Shown: positions 1-7,038 of the stretch, piece after piece
Numbering within the stretch: position 1 is the first letter of the stretch
How the letters are laid out: every line of letters starts with the position of its first letter
Source of the DNA: Alphaproteobacteria bacterium
GTDB lineage: Bacteria; Pseudomonadota; Alphaproteobacteria; SP197
DNA: 9,653 nucleotides
Direction: 5' to 3'
Assembly (NCBI GenBank): GCA_022822575.1
Contig: JAJEBJ010000027.1
Coordinates: 1 to 9,653 of the forward strand
Notes under the pieces: generated by a model
The model's database searches: none
Told to the model about the DNA's origin: nothing
Seen by the model: only the letters and a program-made list of their open reading frames with translations
Program-made: the position numbers and the translations under genes

Positions 1-15
1 GGCCACCTGGCACCT

Positions 16-1266
16 TTACTCCCGGTTCAGGCCCCGCGATAGCCGTTTCCGCATGCCGTCACGGTTTGCCCGGTGGAAGACATGGTCGCGCTGCGCCGCG
101 GCCTCGTCGAGATTGAGATTGCGAAAGTCGGGCATGACGCATCCGCCTTCAGCCATGGCCTCCAGGCGGGCGTTGATCGCCTGTTTCTTCTCCACCTGGT
201 GGGGCTGGACCTCATGCATGAGAGACATGTCGCGTTCCTCGACAACAAGCACGCCGGCATCGATGGCCTCCTGCATCAGGGCGTCGCCGCGGCCAGTGCG
301 GCTGATGAACGTGCTCCATCCGCCTTCCTCGTTTGTTTCCGGCGCTCCGCCGGGCCAGGCATCCGCCACCGTGACATCCGTCGTCTCCCCGGTGGGATCG
401 GCGCAGATCCGGCAGCGGAACTGGAACGTCCAGCCCTGCGGCCCGTACCAGAAGTCGAGATAGTCCTCGTCATGGACCCTGCCGTCGAGATCGACCGCCC
501 GGGTGGGCCCGGGACAGCCATAACCGCGATAGCGAAAGAGGGAGAGGTTCTCCTCACCTCCGGCTCCTCCCGGAAACCCAACCCGTTCCAGCATCTGGCG
601 CGAACAGTCAAGGTCTGCAAAGGTGCCGCAGGAAAACGCCAGTGTCGCATGGACCAGTTTGCCGACCCGGGGGTCGTGTCGGGCGTAATTGTGAACACCG
701 GAGATGTCGCAGGGCTTGCCGATGACGGCAAAGGGGCGGCCCTCGTCGAGGAGTTCCGTGAAGCGGTCGAGGGGCGCCACCGGACCATAGCGCGATCCCG
801 CCGCCGCCAGCACATCATCGCGGGTCCGCGAGACGTGGCTGCGGGAACGCATGGGGCGTTTCTCGTCGGCTCTGACGTGGCTGATGAAGTCGACCGCGCC
901 ACTCTCGAGGAGGTGGATGGCAAGGGCTGTCAGTGCTCCACCCGAAGACGCCAGGTGACGGATGGAGGGGTCACGGGCGTGACCCTTCCAGACACGGATG
1001 AAGGGTCCGAACGCCGGATCCACGGTCGGCATGTCGCCATGCCGCAGAGAATCGGGGGCACCGTCAAGCCGCATGCCGGGACAGGTTTCGAGAATGGTGC
1101 GCTCACTCGCTCCGTCCAGGCGCTGGCGAATGACTGGACGGAGACGTCCCGGCGGATCAACCCAGCTCATCGCAACCTTGTCTCTGCCGGCGATGGCCTG
1201 GCACAGGCCGCAACCCAGGCACAGCCCGTGGTCGACGATCTCGCTGAGTGACCGCGGATGACGCAT
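16..1266 (-). CDS. FrhB-like iron-sulfur flavoprotein (coenzyme F420 hydrogenase/dehydrogenase beta subunit family)
   Basis: A 416-residue protein of the FrhB family, whose members are FAD- and Fe-S-containing oxidoreductases (FrhB itself, BciB divinyl chlorophyllide reductase, hydroxymethyl chlorophyll a reductase). Seen: an N-terminal CLGCGLC motif (C16, C19, C22), with a probable fourth ligand in TCPG at C62; the family motif GKPCDISGV around C186; C213 in FSCGTFAD; C251 in GCPGP; and CRIC (C285, C288) followed by the DVTVADAWPGG block at about 297-307. This pattern fits two [4Fe-4S] clusters plus a flavin site. No signal peptide or membrane segment is visible, so it is probably cytoplasmic. 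Its ATG lies one base after the acyl-CoA dehydrogenase stop (TGACATG), which indicates translational coupling; no strong Shine-Dalgarno sequence is seen. The family is clear, but the substrate and electron donor are unknown. F420 dependence should not be assumed, because many bacterial homologues use ferredoxin or other donors. Confidence 0.85.
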   Translation of the reverse strand: MRHPRSLSEIVDHGLCLGCGLCQAIAGRDKVAMSWVDPPGRLRPVIRQRLDGASERTILETCPGMRLDGAPDSLRHGDMPTVDPAFGPFIRVWKGHARDPSIRHLASSGGALTALAIHLLESGAVDFISHVRADEKRPMRSRSHVSRTRDDVLAAAGSRYGPVAPLDRFTELLDEGRPFAVIGKPCDISGVHNYARHDPRVGKLVHATLAFSCGTFADLDCSRQMLERVGFPGGAGGEENLSLFRYRGYGCPGPTRAVDLDGRVHDEDYLDFWYGPQGWTFQFRCRICADPTGETTDVTVADAWPGGAPETNEEGGWSTFISRTGRGDALMQEAIDAGVLVVEERDMSLMHEVQPHQVEKKQAINARLEAMAEGGCVMPDFRNLNLDEAAAQRDHVFHRANRDGMRKRLSRGLNRE

Positions 1267-1267
1267 G

Positions 1268-2437
1268 TCAGGTCCAGGCGGTGTAGGGCTCGAGGCCGCG
1301 CTTCATGATCTGGCCTGCCATGATGACCTTCTGGATCTCGGAGGTGCCTTCCCAGATCCGTTCGAGACGGACATCGCGGGTCAGCCGCTCGACAGGGTTT
1401 TCGCACATCATGCCGCGTCCTCCGAAGATCTGTGCCGCACGGTCGACGACCCGGAACGCAGCCTCCGAACAGTAGTACTTGATGGCGCTTGCCTTGGCAT
1501 GGGCGGTCCGGCGGTCGAGACCGGAATCGATCTCCTGGGCGGTACGGTAGATCATCGACTTGCCGGCCATGATCTCCGTTGCCATCTCGGCGAACATGAA
1601 TCCGATTCCCTGAAACTCGATGATGGCCTGGCCGAACTGCCGGCGCTCCCGGGCCCACGCAAGTGCCAGTTCCGAGGCGCGGATCGCCATGCCGATACTG
1701 CGCGCCGCAATCGCCAGTCGGGCCTCGACGAACCAGTCCTTGGTGAGTTCGAATCCTTCGCCGACCTCACCCAGCATCTGTGTCGCCGGGATCCGCATGT
1801 CAACAAGATCGACCTCAGGGTGTTCGTGACCCGAGCGCTGGGAGAATCGGGGCATGCGCCGCATGTTGAACCCCTCGGTTCCCTTGTCGACAAGAAACAG
1901 GGTCGGGCGTGCCGGGTCGCCATCCACGATGGTGGTCACGAGATTGGCCTCGGCGCTGTCGGAGTAGCTGGCAAAGCACTTCTCGCCATTGATGACGTAG
2001 TGGTTTCCGTCGAGACGCGCCGATGTCCTGATACCGCCGGCATCCGAGCCGGCTCCGGACTCCGTGACGCAGAATGACACCGTGACGTCGCCTCGACATG
2101 CCGGCACCAGATAGGCCGCGATCTGTTCGGGCGTTCCCTGCTTCAGGCAGATGGGAGGCTGCCAGACCCGTCCCCAGAGACCATTGGTTGCCGAACCGAC
2201 CTCTTCGTTGACGATGCACTGCTGGACGATCGTCATGCCCTGACCGCCATGCTCGGGATCGTGGTTGATGGCGTTGAGACGGTAGTCGAGGACCCCCTGG
2301 CGTATTCCTGCCTCCGTGGCCTCATCAAGTGATCCGTTCTCATCGAGTGTGATTTCGTGAGGCCACAGATGCTGGCGGGCAAAGCTGCGTGCCCGTTCAC
2401 GGATGTCGAGGTCATCGTGTGTGAATGCCATGTCCAT
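1268..2437 (-). CDS. Acyl-CoA dehydrogenase family flavoprotein
   Basis: A full-length (389-residue) acyl-CoA dehydrogenase, a family that performs FAD-dependent alpha,beta-desaturation of acyl-CoA thioesters and usually passes electrons to ETF. Seen: an alpha-helical N-terminal domain; the FAD/substrate segment TESGAGSDAGGIRTSA (about 125-140) followed by NGEKCFAS (150-157); RERRQFGQAI (263-272); IFGGRGM (337-343); and the C-terminal RLERIWEGTSEIQ, in which E363 is at the position of the catalytic base of medium-chain enzymes. The start is ATG at 2437, preceded by a good purine-rich ribosome site (GGAAGGAAG) about 7 bases upstream. It lies 24 nt after the creatininase-family gene and one base before the FrhB-like gene. 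No etfAB or acyl-CoA ligase/transferase is in the window. Substrate chain and branch specificity cannot be told. The pairing with an FrhB-like protein suggests, but does not show, an unusual electron partner. Confidence 0.93.
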   Translation of the reverse strand: MDMAFTHDDLDIRERARSFARQHLWPHEITLDENGSLDEATEAGIRQGVLDYRLNAINHDPEHGGQGMTIVQQCIVNEEVGSATNGLWGRVWQPPICLKQGTPEQIAAYLVPACRGDVTVSFCVTESGAGSDAGGIRTSARLDGNHYVINGEKCFASYSDSAEANLVTTIVDGDPARPTLFLVDKGTEGFNMRRMPRFSQRSGHEHPEVDLVDMRIPATQMLGEVGEGFELTKDWFVEARLAIAARSIGMAIRASELALAWARERRQFGQAIIEFQGIGFMFAEMATEIMAGKSMIYRTAQEIDSGLDRRTAHAKASAIKYYCSEAAFRVVDRAAQIFGGRGMMCENPVERLTRDVRLERIWEGTSEIQKVIMAGQIMKRGLEPYTAWT

Positions 2438-2461
2438 GAAGTGCTTCCTTCCCTTGGGTGA

Positions 2462-3259
2462 TCAGCGACCGGAACCGAACACCTCGCGGCGGTCGATATC
2501 GAGAGCGTCCGATATGAGCTCCCCGAGAGTCTGCCCGAAATGGTGCAGAAACTCGTCGCCGAGTGACGCTGTTGCCTCTCCGGCCCTGCCTGCGACCCCT
2601 TCGGGGTTGAGATCCTCGGCCCGCCAGGCGAAGCCGAGCCGGCCGCCGTGGCCAAATCTCCGGTGCCGGGTGGCCAGTGAGGTAGCCACCGAACCGAAGG
2701 TGCCGGCTTTCGTCATGTCGACGAGGTCCGGGTGAAGGGCGAGCATGATGGCGGTTTCCATCATGCCTCCATGATGCCCCCCGGGGTCGAGACCGGCCAG
2801 GTGAGGGGGCAGGGGCCATGTCATGTAGTTGGCCCGCACCACCAGCATGCCGTGACGGTCTCTCAGGTCCTGTGCCGCCAGATCAACGATCTGCGGCTGG
2901 CCGCCATGAGCATTGACGATCACCAGGTGGTGAATGCGGCTGGCCGCAAGTCCGGCGCCGATCTGCCTTACCATGTTCAGCAGGGTTTCTGGTTGGTGGG
3001 TGAGCGTTCCCGGAAACGACGTGTGTTCACTGCTCTTGCCGATGGCGAGAGGCGGCAGCACCAGGACCGTGCCGGGAGAGTCGACATGCCGCTGTGCCCG
3101 GTCGATCAGGCCCCTGGCAATCATGGTGTCGGTGCCAAGCGGCAGGTGGGGTCCGTGCTGTTCCGTCGCTCCCATGGCCAGAACGGCCACGCATCTGCCA
3201 CCGGCCAGTCGCTGCAACTCGGGAGAGGTGATGGTCTCCCAGGAGCGGAGGACAGCCAT
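2462..3259 (-). CDS. Creatininase family amidohydrolase
   Basis: A 265-residue member of the creatininase family of metal-dependent amidohydrolases. The family includes creatinine amidohydrolase, archaeal FAPy deformylase ArfB and MftE of mycofactocin maturation. Seen: the N-terminal metal motif MGATEQHGPHLPLGTD (E33, H35, D44), LPPLAIGKSSEHTSFPGTLT (69-88), VNAHGGQ with H118, and GGHHGGMMETA (160-170) with H162/H163 and E168; together these are the expected binuclear metal ligands. I chose ATG at 3259 rather than the in-frame ATG at 3289: it gives the normal family N-terminus, and it sits one base after the hydratase stop (TGACATG), consistent with coupling. Likely cytoplasmic. The product of an amide or cyclic-amide hydrolysis could feed the neighbouring hydratase, but this is inference. 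True creatininase activity is not implied, because no creatinase or sarcosine oxidase gene is present. Confidence 0.9.
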   Translation of the reverse strand: MAVLRSWETITSPELQRLAGGRCVAVLAMGATEQHGPHLPLGTDTMIARGLIDRAQRHVDSPGTVLVLPPLAIGKSSEHTSFPGTLTHQPETLLNMVRQIGAGLAASRIHHLVIVNAHGGQPQIVDLAAQDLRDRHGMLVVRANYMTWPLPPHLAGLDPGGHHGGMMETAIMLALHPDLVDMTKAGTFGSVATSLATRHRRFGHGGRLGFAWRAEDLNPEGVAGRAGEATASLGDEFLHHFGQTLGELISDALDIDRREVFGSGR

Positions 3260-3260
3260 G

Positions 3261-4052
3261 TCAGACCATGGTGAGGCGGACCTCGCCAAGACCCTCGACG
3301 GCGCAGACGATGTCGTCTTCCTTTTCGACGAAGATGGCTTCGACCAATGAGCCGGTCAGCACGATCTGCCCGGCCCGGAGCCTGGTTCCGCGTTCTGCCA
3401 GGCAGTTGGCGAGCCATGCCACGGTGTTGAGGGGATGGCCCAGGCTGGCCTCCCCGAATCCCTCGCCCCGCGCCACGCCCGAGACGGTGGTGGTTGCCCG
3501 GAGTGCGGCGAGGTCAAGCGTCTGCCACTGGGCGACTTCCTCGCCTGTAACGATCAATTTCTGGAAGAAGTCGTCCGCCACCTTTTCCGCAGGCGCCATG
3601 TCCGCGTGTTCCGGAAGCCGCATCTCGGCCAGTTCGATCGCTGCCATGCAGGATTCGATACACCCGGCAACCGTCGTGCGGTCGTGTCCGCCTTCCCGTG
3701 GTTCCACATCCCTTCCCATGCGCACGGCAATCTCGCATTCGGCCACGGGGCTGGTCAGGTCGGAGGCCTCTTTGCGTGCCGGAGTGGTGTGATGGCTCGC
3801 GGCCAGCACGGCGCCAGCGCCCGGTTCGTCGAGACCCAGCATCTCCTGCATGACCTTCGACGTGCAGCCGACCTTCCATCCCGCCTGCTCCATTCCGCTG
3901 GCGGCACGCTGACGGATGACCTCGTCCTGGATCGCATAGCCTTCCTGCATCGTGACGGGCCGCAGGTCCGCAGGCAGACGCGGGACCGCGCCTCCGGCGT
4001 CGCGTGCCCTGATCAGCATGGCGGCGGCCTTCTCCACTTGCTGAGGTGTCAT
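3261..4052 (-). CDS. 2-keto-4-pentenoate hydratase-like protein (MhpD/FAH superfamily)
   Basis: A 263-residue protein of the 2-hydroxypentadienoate hydratase / 4-oxalocrotonate decarboxylase family. These enzymes hydrate or decarboxylate 2-oxo-alkenoates in meta-cleavage pathways. Seen: GWKVGCTSK (58-66) with K60; the metal-binding ECEIAV motif (E105, E107) with a third acidic residue at E140 (AAIELAE), matching the E-E-E triad of MhpD; GHPLNTVAWLAN (205-216); and LTGSLVEA (232-239). Length is normal for the family. The ATG at 4052 overlaps the MFS stop as ATGA and has GGGGAG about 8 bases upstream, so I prefer it over the longer in-frame start at 4145. The stop is one base before the creatininase-family ATG. 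No aldolase, extradiol dioxygenase or semialdehyde hydrolase follows, so a standard meta-cleavage pathway is not encoded here. Hydratase versus decarboxylase activity cannot be resolved. Confidence 0.88.
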   Translation of the reverse strand: MTPQQVEKAAAMLIRARDAGGAVPRLPADLRPVTMQEGYAIQDEVIRQRAASGMEQAGWKVGCTSKVMQEMLGLDEPGAGAVLAASHHTTPARKEASDLTSPVAECEIAVRMGRDVEPREGGHDRTTVAGCIESCMAAIELAEMRLPEHADMAPAEKVADDFFQKLIVTGEEVAQWQTLDLAALRATTTVSGVARGEGFGEASLGHPLNTVAWLANCLAERGTRLRAGQIVLTGSLVEAIFVEKEDDIVCAVEGLGEVRLTMV

Positions 4053-5245
4053 GCCGGTACTCCCCTGTGCCTGTGAATGTGTTGTGTGGCCGTCACTGTC
4101 AGCACCGAGCAGATCAGCATGATCGCGGCAAGGCGGAACAACCACACCACATGTCCCCCGTCCATGAGAATGCCGAACAAGGGCGGAGCGATGAAGGTGC
4201 CGGCATCCATGCCCAGGGTCATGAACGCGAACACCTTGCCGGTTTCCGAAGTCGGTGTCACCCGGCGCACGATGAGATCGCGCGAGGGCGTCACCACACC
4301 GGCGCCGAGGCCGGCGATGGCGATCAGGATGAAAATCGTGGCCGTGCCACCGGCGACGTCACCGATGAGGAATATGCACGCGGCGGCAATGACGAATCCG
4401 CCGGTCGCCGTCAGGTCGTGCCGGGTCGTGCGGTCGGCGATCACTCCGCCAATGAGGATGCCGAAGGCGGAAAACCCGAAGAAGACCGTCAGAGCGAATG
4501 TTCCCAGTGTCTCGGGAATGCCATGATGTTCGAAGAGCGATGCCGGCAGGAAACTGTCAAATCCCCAGTAAGCGATGGTTGTCAGGAAGAAGAAGGCGAA
4601 GCACATCTGAACCGGCAGTGTGAGGAGGATGGCTTTGCCTTTCGGGTCCCGGTCCCTGTCGCCGGCGTCGGTTCCCCTGCCGTCGACGAGAATGTCGCGA
4701 TGCAGGGTCATGGCGGCAGCCACGGCGAATCCGGCGAGCCCCATGGCGATGAGAGCGCTGCGCCAGTCCCAGTAGAGAACCGCCAGCCCGATGATGGCCG
4801 GTGTCAGGGCGAAGCCCGCATAGCCGGCAAAGGTGTGCACGCTGAAGGCGCGCCCGAGCCATTGTTTCGGTACGCTGGCTGACAGGATCGTGTAGCCGCA
4901 TGGATGGAACACGGTGTTGCCAAGCCCCATGAACGCGGCCCAGACGAGAAGCTCGGAGTAGCTCTGGCTGAATCCAAGTCCGATCACCGAAAGTGACAGC
5001 ACACAGAGTCCGGCAATCAGGACATGGCGTGCCGGCACCCGGTCGGTGAGAATGCCGACGGGAACCACGGACACGGCTGATGTGATGGCCGTCACCGCCA
5101 TGATGACCCCGATGGCCGTGTAGTCGATGGCAAAGTCCTCGACCCATGTGACGACGAGTGGTGGCACCACCATGACGATGAGATGATTCGTCAGGTGTCC
5201 GAGACTGACGAGGGCCACCACCCTGAGGGGACGCCGGTCCTTCAT
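4049..5245 (-). CDS. MFS transporter, FsR-like (12 TM)
   Basis: A 398-residue integral membrane protein of the major facilitator superfamily, with about twelve hydrophobic segments in two halves separated by a charged loop (about residues 190-205, rich in D, G, R and K). Seen: the loop 2-3 signature GILTDRVPARHVL; the segment MGLGNTVFHPCGYTILSASV, whose FHP motif resembles the fosmidomycin-resistance (FsR) group; and the second-half counterpart GGVIADRTTRHDL. Start ATG at 5245 overlaps the stop of the DMT gene as ATGA, and its own stop overlaps the hydratase start in the same way, so it is probably translated in a coupled series. Its position beside catabolic enzymes suggests transport of the pathway substrate or export of a product or toxic intermediate. 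Substrate and direction are unknown. Confidence 0.9.
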   Translation of the reverse strand: MKDRRPLRVVALVSLGHLTNHLIVMVVPPLVVTWVEDFAIDYTAIGVIMAVTAITSAVSVVPVGILTDRVPARHVLIAGLCVLSLSVIGLGFSQSYSELLVWAAFMGLGNTVFHPCGYTILSASVPKQWLGRAFSVHTFAGYAGFALTPAIIGLAVLYWDWRSALIAMGLAGFAVAAAMTLHRDILVDGRGTDAGDRDRDPKGKAILLTLPVQMCFAFFFLTTIAYWGFDSFLPASLFEHHGIPETLGTFALTVFFGFSAFGILIGGVIADRTTRHDLTATGGFVIAAACIFLIGDVAGGTATIFILIAIAGLGAGVVTPSRDLIVRRVTPTSETGKVFAFMTLGMDAGTFIAPPLFGILMDGGHVVWLFRLAAIMLICSVLTVTATQHIHRHRGVPA

Positions 5246-6195
5246 GCCTGGCGCCTGTGGGCAAGCCGCGAACGCCCGGAGGGGAGAAGCTGGGCGACGA
5301 GGACGCCGGTGATGATGAGAACGCCGCCGATCACGTGCCCGGTCGTCGGCGGGACGCCCTCCAGGGTGCGGATGGCTACCACCACGACAGGCACCAGATT
5401 CGAGTAGATCGAGGCAATGGTGACACCGACCCGGCTGACCCCCCAGTGCCAGGTAAAGAGGGAGAACGAGGCGGGACCCGCTCCCAGATAGAGGATAAAC
5501 GCAATGGAACTCCAGCTGAGTTCGAAGCGGGTGTCGGCAATTCCGAGCCCGACGAGAACCGGCAGTGCAACCACCATGGCCAGGGCGCCGATCATGATGG
5601 TGATGGCTGTGATGCCGAGTTGCGAGAGGCCCGTCAGCCAGCGCTGGGCGCCTATGGAGTACCAGGTGAAGAGAGTGATGGCGGCAAGAATGAACAGTTC
5701 ACCGCCCCGGATGGATCCGATCCCGCCTGCCGCTGATCCGAGGGCGGCGACCACACCCCCGGTCACAGCGATGACGGCACCGAACGCGACGCCCAGCGTG
5801 AGGGGAATGCCAAAGCCCGCCCGAGCCACAAAGGCGGCAACAATCGGAGCGGCGGCGGCGACGATGGAGGCCGGAACAGCTCCGGCATACTTCACGCCAA
5901 GGGTGAGAAGGACCGTCGAGACGGCGATGCCGGCACTCCCCAGAAGCAGGGCCGGTTTCCAGGGAACCCGGGCGAAAGGGCGTCCCCTGGACTGCAGGGT
6001 GAGAAAGGTCAGCAGGAATCCGGTAGCGGATAACAGCCGGGCCATGGTCAGGAAATAGGGATCCCACCCTGCAAGCAGGATGTCGGTCACGAGAAAGTGC
6101 GTCCCCCACACCGAGGTCCCCACCGCCAGCACGACGTTGCCGGCGGCCTTCTGCTTCACGGATACGGACGTCCCGGTGGACATCGAGCCGGTCAT
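5242..6195 (-). CDS. DMT superfamily transporter with two EamA domains
   Basis: An integral membrane protein of 317 residues from ATG 6195, with about ten hydrophobic segments arranged as two EamA repeats. The first runs from roughly residue 17 (NVVLAVGTSVWGTHFL) to 145; the second from about 160 to 305 and includes the typical LGAGPASFSLFTWHWGVSRV and IYSNLVPVVVV segments. EamA proteins carry small metabolites such as amino acids, usually outward. The start at 6195 leaves 11 nt after the map stop, with AGGCGG upstream. ATG 6183 is an alternative, and the longer frame back to 6297 would run into map and lacks family character. It ends in a 4-nt ATGA overlap with the MFS transporter gene. Two different transporter superfamilies back to back suggest separate import and export roles, but the substrate is unknown. 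Confidence 0.9.
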   Translation of the reverse strand: MTGSMSTGTSVSVKQKAAGNVVLAVGTSVWGTHFLVTDILLAGWDPYFLTMARLLSATGFLLTFLTLQSRGRPFARVPWKPALLLGSAGIAVSTVLLTLGVKYAGAVPASIVAAAAPIVAAFVARAGFGIPLTLGVAFGAVIAVTGGVVAALGSAAGGIGSIRGGELFILAAITLFTWYSIGAQRWLTGLSQLGITAITIMIGALAMVVALPVLVGLGIADTRFELSWSSIAFILYLGAGPASFSLFTWHWGVSRVGVTIASIYSNLVPVVVVAIRTLEGVPPTTGHVIGGVLIITGVLVAQLLPSGRSRLAHRRQA

Positions 6196-6206
6196 CCGGC
6201 CGCCTG

Positions 6207-7019
6207 TCAGCTTGAATAGGGCGGCAAGGTATGGCCGGCAGGCGAGAGCGTGAAGACCTCGAATCCGTCTTCGGTCACGGCGACAGAGTGTTCCCACTGC
6301 GCCGAAAGGCTCTTGTCCCGAGTCACCGCCGTCCAGCCGTCATCGAGGATCAGCGCTTCCGGGCGACCGAGATTGAGCATCGGCTCGATGGTAAAGAACA
6401 TGCCGGGTTCGAGTGTGAGGCCGGTCCCCGGGTCGCCAAAGTGCAGGACATTGGGCGCATCGTGAAAGACGCGTCCGATGCCGTGGCCGCAGAACTCGTA
6501 GACCACCGAGCAACGCTGTGCCTCGGCATGACTCTGGATCGCATGACCGACATCACCGAGCCGGGCGCCCGGCTTCACTGCCTTGATGCCCAGCCACATG
6601 GATTCGTGGCACACCTCGCACAGCCGCGAGGCCTTCCTTCGGACATCCCCGACGTAGTACATGCGGCTGGTGTCGCCGTGCCAGCCGTCGAGCAGGACAG
6701 TGACGTCGATGTTCATGATGTCACCGTCGCGCAGCACCCTGCCGGAACTCGGGATGCCGTGACAGATCACGTGGTTGATCGAGGTGCAGATCGACTTCGG
6801 ATAACCCCGATAGTTGAGCGGCGCGGGAACCGCTCCGTGATCGAGGATGAAGGTGTGGCAGAGTTGATCCAGGGTCTCGGTGGTGACACCGGGAACCACG
6901 TGAGGTGCGATCATGTCCAGCGTCCGGGCGGCAAGCGAGCCGGCAGCGCGCATGCCATCCATGTCCTCCGCGGAATGGATTGTCACGTGCGAATCGCTCT
7001 GACGACGCTTGAGCTGCAT
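6207..7019 (-). CDS. map: Type I methionine aminopeptidase
   Basis: A 270-residue cytosolic metalloprotease that removes the initiator methionine from nascent proteins. Seen: the complete active site, with every residue offset by +8 from the E. coli enzyme: H87 (INHVICHGIP), D105 (NIDVTV), D116 (GWHGDTSRMY), H179 (CGHGIGRVFH), H186, E212 (FFTIEPML) and E243 (QWEHSVAVTEDG). Length fits type Ia enzymes (a short form without an SH3-like extension). ATG at 7019 has a CGGAG Shine-Dalgarno 7 bases upstream. The gene lies 19 nt after sfsA; sfsA-map adjacency is familiar in alphaproteobacteria. Only 11 nt separate it from the DMT transporter, so it appears to share a transcript with the downstream cluster. 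Whether this is the only map gene of the genome cannot be told. Confidence 0.96.
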   Translation of the reverse strand: MQLKRRQSDSHVTIHSAEDMDGMRAAGSLAARTLDMIAPHVVPGVTTETLDQLCHTFILDHGAVPAPLNYRGYPKSICTSINHVICHGIPSSGRVLRDGDIMNIDVTVLLDGWHGDTSRMYYVGDVRRKASRLCEVCHESMWLGIKAVKPGARLGDVGHAIQSHAEAQRCSVVYEFCGHGIGRVFHDAPNVLHFGDPGTGLTLEPGMFFTIEPMLNLGRPEALILDDGWTAVTRDKSLSAQWEHSVAVTEDGFEVFTLSPAGHTLPPYSS

Positions 7020-7038
7020 CGAAAAACTCCGGTGCCTG

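Noticed and set aside
73..1251. A 392-codon open frame on the plus strand opposite the FrhB-like gene, with similar long frames at 1265-2077, 6231-7343, and from 9011 to the window end
   Set aside because: Each is exactly codon-aligned antisense to a clear minus-strand gene. They stay open because TTA, CTA and TCA codons are rare in these GC-rich genes. None shows a protein family motif.
16..3259. Reading the creatininase-family gene plus the FrhB-like gene as part of F420 or mycofactocin biosynthesis (ArfB or MftE role)
   Set aside because: No cof/fbi or mft genes are present, and the neighbours are a hydratase, an acyl-CoA dehydrogenase and transporters. Family membership alone does not support that role.
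3261..4052. A standard aromatic meta-cleavage operon
   Set aside because: Only the hydratase-like gene is present; no ring-cleavage dioxygenase, aldolase or acetaldehyde dehydrogenase was found.
6196..6297. N-terminal extension of the DMT transporter to ATG 6297
   Set aside because: It would overlap the 3' end of map by about 90 bases, and the added residues are arginine-rich without family character. ATG 6195, with a nearby ribosome site, is better.
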